The notes: a model not told the origin generated them from the letters alone. DNA of 64,000 nt from Arthrobacter sp. ES3-54 (GCF_029504395.1 NZ_JAQFIF010000001.1:248001-312000); one strand, 5' to 3'. Shown: positions 39,901 to 56,977, counted from the stretch's first letter. Program-made: numbers and translations.

Positions 39901-41780
39901 TGTCCGGTGACGTGTTCGGCAACGGCATGCTGCTCTCCAAGCACATCCGCCTGCTGGCAGCCTTCGATCACCGGCACATCTTCCTCGACCCCACCCCGGA
40001 CGAGGCAACGTCCTACGCCGAGCGCCAGCGGCTCTTCGAACTGCCCCGGTCCTCCTGGGACGACTACAACAAGTCGCTCATCAGCGAAGGCGGCGGTGTC
40101 TTTGCCCGGCAGGCCAAGTCGATCCCCGTGTCCGCGCAGGTCCGCGCCGCCCTCGGCCTCCCCGAGGGCACCACGGAGCTGAGCCCGCCGGACCTCCTGC
40201 GCGCCATCCTCCTCGCCCCGGCGGACCTGCTCTACAACGGCGGCATCGGCACCTACGTCAAGGCCAGCACCGAAACGAATGCCGAAGTTGGCGACAAGGC
40301 CAACGACGCCATCCGCGTGGACGGCCGACAACTGCGGGTCAAGGTGGTCGGCGAAGGCGGAAACCTGGGGATGACCCAGCGCGGACGCATCGAGGCCGCG
40401 CTGCAGGGCGTCATCCTCAACACGGATGCGATCGACAACTCGGCCGGTGTGGACTGCTCGGACCACGAGGTCAACATCAAGATCTTCGTGGACCGGATGG
40501 TCGCGGCGGGCAAGCTTGAGCCCGCCGAGCGTGCGGACTTCCTGGCCTCGATGACCGACGAGGTCGGCCGGCTGGTGCTCGAGGACAACATCGACCAGAA
40601 CATCCTGCTCCTCAACGACCGGATGCGGGTCTCCGAATGGAGCCCCAGCTACGAACGGCTCATGGACTGGCTGGAAAAGTCGGCGGACCTCAAGCGGGAC
40701 CTCGAGGCGCTGCCCACCACGGCCACGCTGCAGGAGCGCCTGCAACAGGGCCAGGGGCTGACCTCGCCGGAGCTTTCGGTCCTGGCCGCCTACGCCAAGA
40801 TCGAACTGGCCAGCGCGCTGCGTGACAGCGACCTCGCCGATGACCCGTGGTTCCGCACGACGCTGCGGAACTACTTCCCGGAGCAGCTGCGGGAGAGGTT
40901 CGACGCCGAACTGGACACCCACCCGCTGCGCCGCGAGATCATCGCGACCGTGGTTGCCAACGACATGATCAACCTCGGCGGCATCACCTTCGCGTTCCGC
41001 GCCATTGAGGAAACCTCGGCCACGGAGGCGGCCCTCGCCAAGGCGTTCGTGGCACTCCGCGAGGTTTACGAGCTGGACATCATGGTCAAGGAACTCAACG
41101 AACTGCCTGCGTCGTTCCCGACCGAACACTGGAGCACCGTCCACCTGGACATCAGGCGGCTGCTGGACCGCGCCGTCCGGTGGCTCCTCGGCCAGGGCTC
41201 CGCGTCCCGTCCCATCGCCGAGATCGTGGCCGAATTCAAGCCGCTCATGGATCCCATGCGGGCCCGGCTGCTGGACTACCTCCGGGGCGACGACCGCGCC
41301 CGCGTGGCCGAATGGCTGGAGAAGGCGCGCAGCTGGGACCTTCCGGAAGACCTGGCACACCGCTGGGCGGAACTGTTCGAGAGCTTCGTGCTCCTGGATA
41401 TCGCCAAGATCGTCCATGGCAGCAAGGAGTCCGTAGCCGATATTGCCCACGTCTACTACACGGTCTTCAACCGCTTCCATGCAGATTCCCTCCTCGAACG
41501 CATCACCAAGCTGCCGAGGGCGGACCGCTGGCAGGCACTGGCCCGTGCAGCACTGCGCGACGACCTCTACTCCACCGTCTCGGACATGACGACGGCGGTG
41601 CTGGAGAGCACTCCGGCCGGGACTTCGGCTGAAGAGCGGCTGGTGGCCTGGGAGGGCCAGAACGCGGAGCAGCTGGGCCGCGCGAAGTCCATGTTTGACG
41701 AGGTCAATGCGCTCGAGGCCGATGACATGGCCTCACTGTCGGTAGCATTGAGGCTCTTGAGGTCAATCGTCCGACGCTAA
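36906..41780 (+). CDS. gdh: NAD-specific glutamate dehydrogenase, large (180-kDa) class
   Basis: A 1624-residue enzyme that oxidatively deaminates glutamate to 2-oxoglutarate. N-terminal ACT-like regulatory domains (residues ~1-650; DDMPFLVDSVNAEL) are followed by the catalytic core, with the substrate/lysine region RGGLRWSDRREDFRTE and PTGAKGGF (about 825-865) and a nucleotide-binding segment including VVGEGGNLGMTQRGRIE (about 1151-1167), then a long C-terminal helical domain. The size is right for the class. ATG at 36906 follows GGAGG; pdtaS follows after 36 bases. Confidence 0.95.
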   Translation: MSSGSSVEDQPVSTGSSESYLGDYYEHLAEEDLRAYPQEVLTARADTHRQIAATRQPGIANIAVRDEADCSVLYIVTDDMPFLVDSVNAELVRQNAPIHLVLHPLFVVTRNRETGNLVKVARVPSHLGISSGDTAAMPNLSHLIAEGDNASHMESWIAVEIDLVDEDKRAELVKGITRVLGDVRAAVEDWPKMRTKALEISADLDRVANRAQIAELRQAQDLLRWLDDGNFTFLGYREYDLVNVSGEDVLELREESGLGLLRAGADSRQVQHLTEAGRKKAREKRALVITKANSRSTVHRPAYLDYIGVKSFDAAGNVNGERRFIGLFATTAYAGSVRDIPVVREKVAAVLHDAGFPPDSHSGKDLLGILETYPRDELFQIEIPDLAAIATGIQRLQERRRTRLFLRPDIYGRFMSAVVYLPRDRYTTNVRLRIEQELRETFNAVSIDYEARMTESALARLFFRIRLPKDADVSNVNSDELEKRLVRAARSWGEGISEVLRARGDGGGAGLRENGAKELAAVWAEAFPAGYRVDYEIEDALQDIDRFEKYGAAAERAGEGVKEQPGVHVYLPEGAGATLEEDARVKLYMLEPKSLSQILPYFHNLGLEVLDERPFEIETADQRDFFLYDLGLKYPAGVDPQATGQLLGESFGAAVTGAVESDSFDRLVLREGMHWRQVVVLRAYAKYMRQMGNTNSFGFLADTLLANPEVTRGLSALFTARFDPALSDAERVLREVEVLAGLDAAIEQVATLDADRLLRTFKNLIEATLRTNYYQNKPHLSFKLDPSRIAGLPFPRPMFEIWVYSPRVEGVHLRFGKVARGGLRWSDRREDFRTEILGLVKAQTVKNAVIVPTGAKGGFYAKQLPDPAADRSAWMAEGVESYKTFIRGLLDITDNLIVTAEGETVRPPADVVRHDDDDSYLVVAADKGTASFSDIANGLAGEYGFWLGDAFASGGSVGYDHKAMGITARGAWESVKRHFSELDLDTQAEPFTVVGVGDMSGDVFGNGMLLSKHIRLLAAFDHRHIFLDPTPDEATSYAERQRLFELPRSSWDDYNKSLISEGGGVFARQAKSIPVSAQVRAALGLPEGTTELSPPDLLRAILLAPADLLYNGGIGTYVKASTETNAEVGDKANDAIRVDGRQLRVKVVGEGGNLGMTQRGRIEAALQGVILNTDAIDNSAGVDCSDHEVNIKIFVDRMVAAGKLEPAERADFLASMTDEVGRLVLEDNIDQNILLLNDRMRVSEWSPSYERLMDWLEKSADLKRDLEALPTTATLQERLQQGQGLTSPELSVLAAYAKIELASALRDSDLADDPWFRTTLRNYFPEQLRERFDAELDTHPLRREIIATVVANDMINLGGITFAFRAIEETSATEAALAKAFVALREVYELDIMVKELNELPASFPTEHWSTVHLDIRRLLDRAVRWLLGQGSASRPIAEIVAEFKPLMDPMRARLLDYLRGDDRARVAEWLEKARSWDLPEDLAHRWAELFESFVLLDIAKIVHGSKESVADIAHVYYTVFNRFHADSLLERITKLPRADRWQALARAALRDDLYSTVSDMTTAVLESTPAGTSAEERLVAWEGQNAEQLGRAKSMFDEVNALEADDMASLSVALRLLRSIVRR

Positions 41781-41816
41781 GGGGCTGCCGTCCCTGGTGT
41801 CGCAAATGGAGGTGCT

Positions 41817-43286
41817 GTGGCAATCTTTACGGACCCAATCAGGGAACATGCTGATTTTGGCCCGGGGGACGCCGAATGGCTGCACCTCCTGGTCGGCGAC
41901 TGGCAGATGGTCGCCGACCTCGCGTTCGCCGACCTCGCTCTGTGGTTTCCGCATCCTGAGTTCGGCTACGTGGCACTCGCCCACGTCCGCCCCTCCACCA
42001 CGCACACGGTGTTCCATGCCGACTTCGTGGGGGAGGGGATCAGGTCGGACCTGCAGCCGCTGGTCGACAAGGCGTGGGAGAGCCGCGCGATCGAGCGCTC
42101 CAACGAGACCAACTGGAGCAGCGATATGGCGCTGCGGGTCGAGGCAGTCCCGATGGTCCGCAACGGCCGCACCCTGGCGATCGTGACGTCCCACATGGAC
42201 CTTTCCAGTTCAAGGATGCCCTCCCGGCTCGAGCTCACCTACCGGCAATGCGCCTACGATCTGCTGCGCATGGGAACCCTGGGGCTGTGGCCGGACTTCG
42301 CGTCGCCCACAGGTTCGCGCCGCGGCGCTCCGCGTGTGGGTGACGGCCTGATCAGGCTCGACGCCGAGGGGATCGTGCAGTACGCCAGCCCCAACGGGGT
42401 CTCAGCATTCCGCCGCCTCGGCGACGGCGAGTCCCTCGAGGGCCGGTCCCTCGCCGAGGTGACGGCGGGACTTTTGCGGGACCGGCGCATGGTCGATGAA
42501 ACACTGCCGCTGGTGGTCACGGGCCGCATGCCGTGGCGCAGTGAAATTGAGTCACGCGGTGTCAGTCTTTCGCTGCGTGCGATCCCGCTGCGCGACGAGC
42601 AGCAGCGGTTCGGTGCCCTGGTCCTGTGCCGGGACGTCTCGGAGCTGCGTCGCCGGGAGATGGAGCTGGTCACGAAGGACGCCACCATCCGCGAGATCCA
42701 TCACCGCGTGAAGAACAACCTGCAGACCGTCGCGGCCCTATTGCGGATGCAGTCGCGGCGCATGGTCAGCGACGAGGCCAAGCAGGGGCTCGAGCAGGCC
42801 ATGCGGCGGGTGGCGACCATTGCCCTGGTGCATGAGACACTCTCGCAGGGCCTGACCCAGAGCGTTGATTTTGACGAACTCATCGGCCGCCAGTTCCGCC
42901 TTTCGGCCGAGGTCGCGTCGCCCTCGCAGCAGGTCAAGACCCAGCGGTCGGGCCTCTTCGGGGATCTGCCGAGCGACTTCGCCACCCCGCTGGCCCTGGT
43001 CATCAACGAACTGGTCACGAACGCCGTCGAGCACGGGTTGGAGGGGCGGACCGGTACTGTCTGGCTGCTCGCCGACCGCTCGGAGACCGAGGACGGGGAT
43101 GAACTGCTCACCGTGACGGTGGAGGACGACGGCGTCGGGTTGCCGGACACGCCGTATGTCGAGGGCCTCGGCCTGCAGATTGTCCGCACACTGGTCATGA
43201 GTGAACTTGGCGGCACCATCCACTGGCAGGCCAGGGACGGCGGGGGAACCGCCGTCCAGATTGTCCTGAGCCTCTCGACACGGTGA
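41817..43286 (+). CDS. pdtaS: Sensor histidine kinase PdtaS-like (HisKA_2 family)
   Basis: A 489-residue cytosolic kinase with an N-terminal GAF-like domain (residues 1-150), a PAS domain (about 165-280) and a HisKA_2/HATPase module. The phospho-acceptor region REIHHRVKNNLQTVAALL lies at residues ~292-309 (H295/H296); the N box is VINELVTNAVEHG. PdtaS with PdtaR forms an antitermination two-component system. The pairing with convergent whiB1 is conserved with M. tuberculosis. GTG at 41817 follows GGAGG. Confidence 0.9.
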   Translation: MAIFTDPIREHADFGPGDAEWLHLLVGDWQMVADLAFADLALWFPHPEFGYVALAHVRPSTTHTVFHADFVGEGIRSDLQPLVDKAWESRAIERSNETNWSSDMALRVEAVPMVRNGRTLAIVTSHMDLSSSRMPSRLELTYRQCAYDLLRMGTLGLWPDFASPTGSRRGAPRVGDGLIRLDAEGIVQYASPNGVSAFRRLGDGESLEGRSLAEVTAGLLRDRRMVDETLPLVVTGRMPWRSEIESRGVSLSLRAIPLRDEQQRFGALVLCRDVSELRRREMELVTKDATIREIHHRVKNNLQTVAALLRMQSRRMVSDEAKQGLEQAMRRVATIALVHETLSQGLTQSVDFDELIGRQFRLSAEVASPSQQVKTQRSGLFGDLPSDFATPLALVINELVTNAVEHGLEGRTGTVWLLADRSETEDGDELLTVTVEDDGVGLPDTPYVEGLGLQIVRTLVMSELGGTIHWQARDGGGTAVQIVLSLSTR

Positions 43287-43309
43287 CGATGCGCCCGGCG
43301 GCTTAAACG

Positions 43310-43345
43310 GCAATGGCCGCGGACCCGTGGGTCCTCGGCCATTGC
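43310..43345. terminator. Bidirectional terminator between pdtaS and whiB1
   Basis: A long stem: GCAATGGCCG and CGGCCATTGC outer arms, a single mismatch, then GGACCC/GGGTCC with a two-base loop. It sits between convergent genes. Confidence 0.85.
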
Positions 43346-43401
43346 TGCAGGTTCGTGCGGTGGCTGCCGGCACTGTAGCTGCCAGTGCGTTGGCAGTAGA
43401 A

Positions 43402-43650
43402 TCAGGAAGCGCGGCGTGCCCGTGCAGCGCGGCGCTTCAGGGCGCGGCGCTCGTCCTCGCTCATACCGCCCCACACTCCGGCGTCCTGGCCGGACTCCAA
43501 AGCCCATTGCAGGCAGGTGTCCACAACGGGGCAGCGGCGGCAAACACTTTTCGCTTCCTCGATCTGCAGGAGGGCAGGGCCCGTGTTTCCAACGGGGAAG
43601 AACAGCTCCGGGTCCTTGTCAAGGCAGGCTGCGCGGTTACGCCAATCCAT
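43402..43650 (-). CDS. whiB1: Iron-sulfur transcriptional regulator WhiB1
   Basis: An 82-residue Wbl protein. The four [4Fe-4S] ligands are C9, C37, C40 and C46 (CRRCPVVDTC), followed by the GVWGG turn (about 58-62) and the basic KRRAARARR DNA-binding tail. WhiB1 binds region 4 of the primary sigma factor, senses nitric oxide and is essential in mycobacteria. A CRP-like palindrome lies 44-59 bases upstream of the ATG, and GGAG sits about 12 bases upstream as the ribosome binding site. Confidence 0.96.
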   Translation of the reverse strand: MDWRNRAACLDKDPELFFPVGNTGPALLQIEEAKSVCRRCPVVDTCLQWALESGQDAGVWGGMSEDERRALKRRAARARRAS

Positions 43651-43693
43651 GCTGATCAGTCACTCCATTCATGGGAACTCGTTTAAATGCCTT

Positions 43694-43709
43694 TGTGAAT
43701 TTATTCACT
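43694..43709. promoter_or_regulatory. CRP/GlxR-like binding site upstream of whiB1
   Basis: TGTGAATTTATTCACT matches TGTGA-N6-TCACA with a single end mismatch; the core GTGAAT/ATTCAC arms are perfectly symmetrical. In M. tuberculosis the cAMP receptor protein binds upstream of whiB1, so the location is biologically sensible. Confidence 0.7.
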
Positions 43710-43727
43710 AGAGGCTTCATAAGAAAA

Positions 43728-43743
43728 GGGCCCATTGGGGCCC
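43728..43743 (-). other. GGGCCC hairpin followed by T-run in whiB1 upstream region
   Basis: On the minus strand GGGCCC-CAAT-GGGCCC is followed by TTTTCTT, a small intrinsic-terminator-like structure 78-93 bases before the whiB1 start. It could attenuate transcripts from a distal promoter. Confidence 0.45.
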
Positions 43744-43878
43744 CCTCGGTCATCTTGATTAAGCGTGTCATGTTAACGCTGTGTAAACAAGGGGTAATAG
43801 AGGGCGAGATGCCTCGAGACCGTGAGCGATGCGTCACATTCAGTGGCGGCGTCCTCACATCTAGACGACTATGTCCGG

Positions 43879-43884
43879 TAGTGT
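43879..43884 (+). promoter_or_regulatory. -10 hexamer of leaderless promoter
   Basis: TAGTGT begins 12 bases before the GTG at 43891. Confidence 0.55.
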
Positions 43885-44382
43885 GCCAGTGTGTCAAGGC
43901 CCCCTGTGAACCCTGAAAACCCCAGTGAAAACCCCGCTGAAAATCCCCGCGGGAATGACGGCGGGCATCCCGGCGAAAACTCGCTCCGGAATCCGGACGG
44001 AGCCGCGGCCGGAAATCCTGTGAGGCCAAAGGGAATTATTGTCATCGCCGTCGTGGTCGCGCTGGAGGCCGCAGCGCTGCTCGTGGCTGCCGGCTGGTAC
44101 GGGACGCAGCTCCTGACAGGAGCGCCGGTGCTCTCCTTCTGGGGCGCCGTCTTCACGCTTTGCCTGCTGCTGGCGTTCTCCGCATGGCTCTTTGCCGTGG
44201 CACGCTTCCTGCTCCGAGGGTTCCGTTGGCCGCGGGCCGGTGCCTTGGTGGCCCAGCTCTTCGTGCTGACCATTGGCTTCCCGACCCTGACCGGTGGCTA
44301 TCCGGTGGCCGGACTGGCCATGCTGATCCCCGCCGTGACGGCCATCGTGCTCCTGTTCGACAAGCGGGTCATAGCGTTTGCC

Positions 44383-52245
<7,863 letters not shown>

Positions 52246-52246
52246 C

Positions 52247-53128
52247 GTGACAACCACGATTTCCGGGGAATTGACCCGCCCGGGTCTCGGCGGTGGATTT
52301 CGGGATCTTCGCCAGTCCAGTTTTTTGCTTAAGCTCCTGGTTCGCAAGGAACTGAAAGTCCGCTACCGCGGCTCCGTCCTGGGCCTCCTCTGGTCCTATG
52401 TGAAGCCCGGTGTGCAGTTTGTCGTGTTCTACGTGGCCCTGGGCGTCTTCCTGGGCCTCGAAAAGAGTGCACGTAACCCGGACGGCCTCTCGAACTATGC
52501 CGTGTATCTCTTCTCCGGAATCGTGCTGATCAACTTCTTCTCCGAAGCCCTCGGGAACGCCGCACGATCGATCGTGAATAACGGCAACCTGATCAAGAAG
52601 ATCTATCTTCCCCGGGAACTGTTTCCGGTGGCGTCGGTCTGGGTCTCCGCTGTGCATTTCTTCCCCCAGCTCGTTGTCCTCGTGATCGGTTGCGTCTTGG
52701 CCGGGTGGCACCCGGACGCGTTCCAACTGCTGGCCGCGGTGGGCGGATTCGCCATTGTGGGCTTCCTCGCCACCGGGCTCGGGCTGCTTTTCGGCGCCGC
52801 CAACGTATATTTCCGTGATTCGGAGAACCTCGTTGACATGTTGCTGATGGTGGCGACCTGGGCATCGCCGGTCATGTACTCGTGGACGATGGTGGAGTCA
52901 AAGCTGGGCCCGGCATTCTTCACCCTCTATCAGGCCAACCCCATCACGGTGGGCGTCGAGTTGTTCCATTACGCTTTCTGGTACCCCACAACGGACGGCT
53001 CTGCTGCGATGCCGCCGAACCTGTTCAGCCTGTGGCTGCCGGTCGGCCTCGCCATTTCGCTCGTGGTCCTGGCACTGGGACAGCTAACTTTCCGGCGGCT
53101 TGAGGGCCGCTTCGCTCAGGAGCTGTAA
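52247..53128 (+). CDS. wzm: Polysaccharide ABC exporter, permease subunit (Wzm-like)
   Basis: A 293-residue ABC-2 membrane protein with an N-terminal amphipathic region (LLVRKELKVRYRGSVLGLLWSY, landmark of the TagG/Wzm family) and six transmembrane helices. It exports lipid-linked glycans with the ATPase directly after it. The GTG start is one base past the upstream stop. Homologues in mycobacteria flip the lipid-linked galactan precursor. Confidence 0.9.
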   Translation: MTTTISGELTRPGLGGGFRDLRQSSFLLKLLVRKELKVRYRGSVLGLLWSYVKPGVQFVVFYVALGVFLGLEKSARNPDGLSNYAVYLFSGIVLINFFSEALGNAARSIVNNGNLIKKIYLPRELFPVASVWVSAVHFFPQLVVLVIGCVLAGWHPDAFQLLAAVGGFAIVGFLATGLGLLFGAANVYFRDSENLVDMLLMVATWASPVMYSWTMVESKLGPAFFTLYQANPITVGVELFHYAFWYPTTDGSAAMPPNLFSLWLPVGLAISLVVLALGQLTFRRLEGRFAQEL

Positions 53129-53854
<726 letters not shown>

Positions 53855-53866
53855 TCGGCAGACCCC

Positions 53867-53891
53867 GCTGCCGCCGTCGCGGCGCGGCAGC
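53867..53891 (+). terminator. Hairpin after wzt
   Basis: GCTGCCG (53867-53873) and CGGCAGC (53885-53891) arms with additional inner GC pairs, 13 bases after the wzt stop; no T-run. Confidence 0.5.
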
Positions 53892-53894
53892 CGC

Positions 53895-53900
53895 TAGTGT
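53895..53900 (+). promoter_or_regulatory. Candidate -10 of the wbp gene cluster
   Basis: TAGTGT followed by a leader with a GGCAGG/CCTGCC hairpin (53904-53924), ~50 bases before the dehydrogenase start. Confidence 0.4.
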
Positions 53901-53954
53901 GGAGGCAGGTCCTTCGGCCCTGCCATCAGGCATGAGAGAAAAGGCACGAGAATC

Positions 53955-55244
53955 GTGAAGATTGCTGTAATTGCGTTGGGTAAGATCGGCCTGCCCTTGG
54001 CCGTCCAGTTTGCATCCAAGGGTCATGAGGTCGTCGGCGTCGACGTCAACCGGCAGGTTGTCGACCTCATCAACGCCGGAACGGAGCCATTTCCTGGCGA
54101 AGCCCGGCTGCAGGAACAACTGTCCGCGCTGGTGCCGGCAGGGAAGCTCCGGGCAACGACCGACTACGCGGATGCCGTCCCCGACGCGGACGTTGTAGTC
54201 CTCGTTGTGCCGCTGTTCGTCGACGCGGACGCGAATCCCGACTTCGGCTGGATGGATGCGGCGACCGCCGAACTGGCGAAGCACCTGACACCTGGCACCT
54301 TGGTGTCCTACGAAACCACCCTTCCGGTCGGCACCACCCGGACCCGGTGGAAGCCGGCCCTGGAATCGGCCTCGGGCCTGGTCGAGGGGCAGGACTTCCA
54401 CCTGGTCTTCTCCCCGGAGCGCGTGCTCACCGGCCGGGTGTTCGAGGACCTGCGCAAGTACCCCAAGCTGGTGGGCGGCCTGTCGGAAGAAGGGGCAGCC
54501 AAAGCCGTCGAGTTTTATCAGGCCGTGCTGGACTTCGACGAACGGACGGACCTGGTGCGTCCGAATGGCGTCTGGGATCTGGGGTCCGCCGAGGCGTCGG
54601 AGATGGCGAAACTGGCGGAAACCACCTACCGCGACGTCAACATCGGCCTCGCCAACCAGTTTGCCCGCTACGCCGCCACGGCCGGGATCGACATCTACCA
54701 GGTCATCGAGGCCGCCAACTCCCAGCCCTACAGCCACATCCACACACCGGGAATCGCCGTCGGCGGACACTGCATCCCCGTGTACCCGCGCCTGTACCTC
54801 TGGAACGATCCCGAGGCCACGGTGGTGCGCGCAGCCCGCGCGGCCAACGCCGACATGCCGGCCTACACCATCGGGCTGCTCGAGGGAGCCTATGGCGACC
54901 TGACCGACGCCCGCGTGGTGGTACTCGGCGCTGCGTACCGCGGCGGCGTCAAGGAGACTGCGTTTTCCGGTGTGTTCGACGCCGTCAAGGCACTCGAACT
55001 GCGCGGCGCCACCGCGCTGGTCCACGACCCGCTGTACACCGACGAGGAACTCCAGAAGCTGGGCTTCCAGCCCTACCACCTGGGGGAGCCGGCGGACGCG
55101 GCCGTGGTCCAGGCAGACCACGCCGAGTACCGCACGCTGGGGCCGCAGGACCTTCCGGGCGTCCGGGTGTTCATCGACGGCCGGAGGGTAAGCAGCCCCG
55201 AGGCGTGGGACGGCGTCCAGTACCGTGTCATCGGCAAGGCATGA
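53955..55244 (+). CDS. wbpA: Nucleotide-sugar 6-dehydrogenase, WbpA/WecC-like
   Basis: A 429-residue enzyme of the UDP-glucose/UDP-HexNAc dehydrogenase superfamily that oxidises C6 twice to give a uronic acid. The N-terminal Rossmann motif is ALGKIGLPLA (first Gly replaced by Ala), the catalytic cysteine lies in GGHCIPVYP (about residue 276), and the YETTLPVGTT and FSPERVLTGR motifs match the WbpA/WecC branch. UDP-N-acetylglucosamine (giving UDP-GlcNAcA) is the likely substrate from the wbp neighbours. GTG start. Confidence 0.87.
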   Translation: MKIAVIALGKIGLPLAVQFASKGHEVVGVDVNRQVVDLINAGTEPFPGEARLQEQLSALVPAGKLRATTDYADAVPDADVVVLVVPLFVDADANPDFGWMDAATAELAKHLTPGTLVSYETTLPVGTTRTRWKPALESASGLVEGQDFHLVFSPERVLTGRVFEDLRKYPKLVGGLSEEGAAKAVEFYQAVLDFDERTDLVRPNGVWDLGSAEASEMAKLAETTYRDVNIGLANQFARYAATAGIDIYQVIEAANSQPYSHIHTPGIAVGGHCIPVYPRLYLWNDPEATVVRAARAANADMPAYTIGLLEGAYGDLTDARVVVLGAAYRGGVKETAFSGVFDAVKALELRGATALVHDPLYTDEELQKLGFQPYHLGEPADAAVVQADHAEYRTLGPQDLPGVRVFIDGRRVSSPEAWDGVQYRVIGKA

Positions 55245-55292
55245 CCCCGGTAGATTCGCCGATCGCTTTTTCCCTTTGACAGGAGATCCACG

Positions 55293-55889
55293 ATGAACAA
55301 CATTGCCCCGAGCGCTGATGTTTCGGACCGCGCCGTGCTGGGAGCCGGTACCAAGATCTGGCACCTGGCCCAGGTGCGCGAGGACGCCACCCTGGGAGAA
55401 AACTGCATCGTCGGCCGCGGCGCCTACGTAGGCACCGGTGTCCAGATCGGCGACAACACCAAGATCCAGAACTACGCTCTGGTCTACGAGCCCGCCAAGC
55501 TGGGAAACGGCGTCTTCATCGGACCCGCAGTGGTCCTCACGAACGACACCTACCCCCGCTCCGTCAGTCCCGACGGATCGTTGAAGAGCGCGCACGACTG
55601 GACCCCGGTGGGCGTCACAATCGAGGATGGGGCGTCCATCGGCGCCCGAGCCGTCTGCGTGGCGCCGGTGACGATCGGACGCTGGGCGACGATCGCCGCG
55701 GGCGCCGTCGTCACGAAGGACGTACCCGCCTTCGCCTTGATGGCCGGCGTGCCGGCCAAACGGCTCGGTTGGGTCGGAAAGGCCGGCTTCCCGCTGCGTG
55801 AGGCGGACGGGTTCTGGGTGTGCCCCGAGACTGGCGCCAAATATGTTGAAGAAGAAAATTTCCTGAAAGAGGCAGAGGACAACGCATGA
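55293..55889 (+). CDS. wbpD: Left-handed beta-helix N-acetyltransferase, WbpD-like
   Basis: A 198-residue hexapeptide-repeat acyltransferase (GAGTKIWHLAQVREDATLGENC; VQIGDNTKIQNYALVY; PVTIGRWATIAAGAVVTKDVPA, each shortened landmarks). In Pseudomonas WbpD acetylates the 3-amino group of UDP-GlcNAc(3NH2)A. A C-terminal 40-residue tail includes FWVCPETGAKY. ATG follows AGGAG. It overlaps the aminotransferase gene by four bases. Confidence 0.88.
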   Translation: MNNIAPSADVSDRAVLGAGTKIWHLAQVREDATLGENCIVGRGAYVGTGVQIGDNTKIQNYALVYEPAKLGNGVFIGPAVVLTNDTYPRSVSPDGSLKSAHDWTPVGVTIEDGASIGARAVCVAPVTIGRWATIAAGAVVTKDVPAFALMAGVPAKRLGWVGKAGFPLREADGFWVCPETGAKYVEEENFLKEAEDNA

Positions 55890-56977
55890 GCCTGGACTTT
55901 ATCCCCGCAGCAAAGCCGATCATCGGCGATGACGAGCGGGCGGCCGTAGATGCCGTACTCGCCTCCGGAATGCTGGCCCAAGGCAAGCAGGTAGCGGAGT
56001 TTGAAACCGAGTTCTCTTCGGTGCTCGTCGACGGCCGCGCAGCCGTCGCCGTAAACTCCGGCACCTCCGGCCTCCACCTCGGTCTGCTCGCCGCCGGCGT
56101 CGGCCCTGGCGACGAAGTTATCGTGCCGTCCTTCACCTTTGCCGCCACCGGCAACGCGGTGGCACTGACCGGTGCGACGCCGGTCTTCGCTGACATCGAG
56201 CTGGACCACTACACCCTGGACACAGACCACGTCGCTTCGCTGATCACGGACAAGACCAAGGGCATCATGCCGGTCCACCTGTACGGCCACCCCTTCGACG
56301 TCGAGGGCCTCGGCAGGCTTGCCGCGGAGCGGGGCCTCGACCTTTACGAGGACGCGGCCCAGGCGCATGGAGCAAGCTTCAACGGGAAGAAGGTGGGCAG
56401 CTTCGGCACCTTCGCCATGTTCAGCCTGTACCCGACCAAGAACATGACCTCCGGTGAGGGCGGCATGGTCACGACGTCGGACGCCGCCGTCGAGCACAGG
56501 CTTCGGCTGCTGCGCAACCAGGGCATGGAGAAGCAGTACGAGAACGAGATCGTCGGTTTCAACGCCCGCATGACCGACCTGCACGCCGCCATCGGCCGTG
56601 TCCAGCTCACCAAGGTGCTCGGCTGGACCGCGCAGCGGCAGCAGAACGCCGCATTCCTGGACGCCAACCTGGAGAACGTCGGGACCCCGGCGGTCAAGGC
56701 GGGGGCGGGCCACGTCTACCACCAGTACACAATCCGGGTTACCGAGGACCGCGACGGGCTGGCCAAGGCGCTGCGGGACGAGTACAACATCGGAACCGGC
56801 GTGTACTACCCGGTCCCGAACCACCGGCTTCCGTCCTTCAACCGGACCGAAGACCTGCCCAACACGGAGACGGCCGCCAAGGAAGTGCTCTCCCTGCCGG
56901 TTCACCCGTCCCTGAGCCAGGACGACCTCGAGCGGATCGTCGCCGCTGTTAACGCCGTGGCCAAGGCCGGTGCCTGA
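55886..56977 (+). CDS. wbpE: DegT/DnrJ/EryC1 aminotransferase, WbpE-like
   Basis: A 363-residue PLP-dependent sugar aminotransferase. The PLP lysine is K185 in SLYPTKNMTSGEGG, and VNSGTSGLHLGLLAAGVGPGDEV and EDAAQAHGA complete the family set. WbpE aminates C3 of the 3-keto uronic acid using glutamate. The stop is one base upstream of the oxidoreductase start. Confidence 0.9.
   Translation: MSLDFIPAAKPIIGDDERAAVDAVLASGMLAQGKQVAEFETEFSSVLVDGRAAVAVNSGTSGLHLGLLAAGVGPGDEVIVPSFTFAATGNAVALTGATPVFADIELDHYTLDTDHVASLITDKTKGIMPVHLYGHPFDVEGLGRLAAERGLDLYEDAAQAHGASFNGKKVGSFGTFAMFSLYPTKNMTSGEGGMVTTSDAAVEHRLRLLRNQGMEKQYENEIVGFNARMTDLHAAIGRVQLTKVLGWTAQRQQNAAFLDANLENVGTPAVKAGAGHVYHQYTIRVTEDRDGLAKALRDEYNIGTGVYYPVPNHRLPSFNRTEDLPNTETAAKEVLSLPVHPSLSQDDLERIVAAVNAVAKAGA

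Larger units (their letters stand above)
43651..43890. other. whiB1 upstream regulatory region
   Basis: 240 AT-rich bases between divergent genes. It holds the CRP-like site, a TTTAAA possible -10 for whiB1 (43682-43687, minus strand), a GGGCCC hairpin, and the leaderless promoter of the membrane protein gene. No gene is seen. Confidence 0.6.

Noticed and set aside
38841..41480. An 879-codon open frame antisense to gdh, and similar long antisense frames (for example 1166-2371, 36723-38609)
   Set aside because: They lie opposite strongly conserved genes in GC-rich DNA, have low-complexity, Arg/His/Asp/Gly-rich translations with no domain, and no start signals.
43822..43837. GTGAGCGATGCGTCAC as another CRP site
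   Set aside because: The half-sites are separated by 8 bases instead of 6, so it does not fit the CRP/GlxR geometry.
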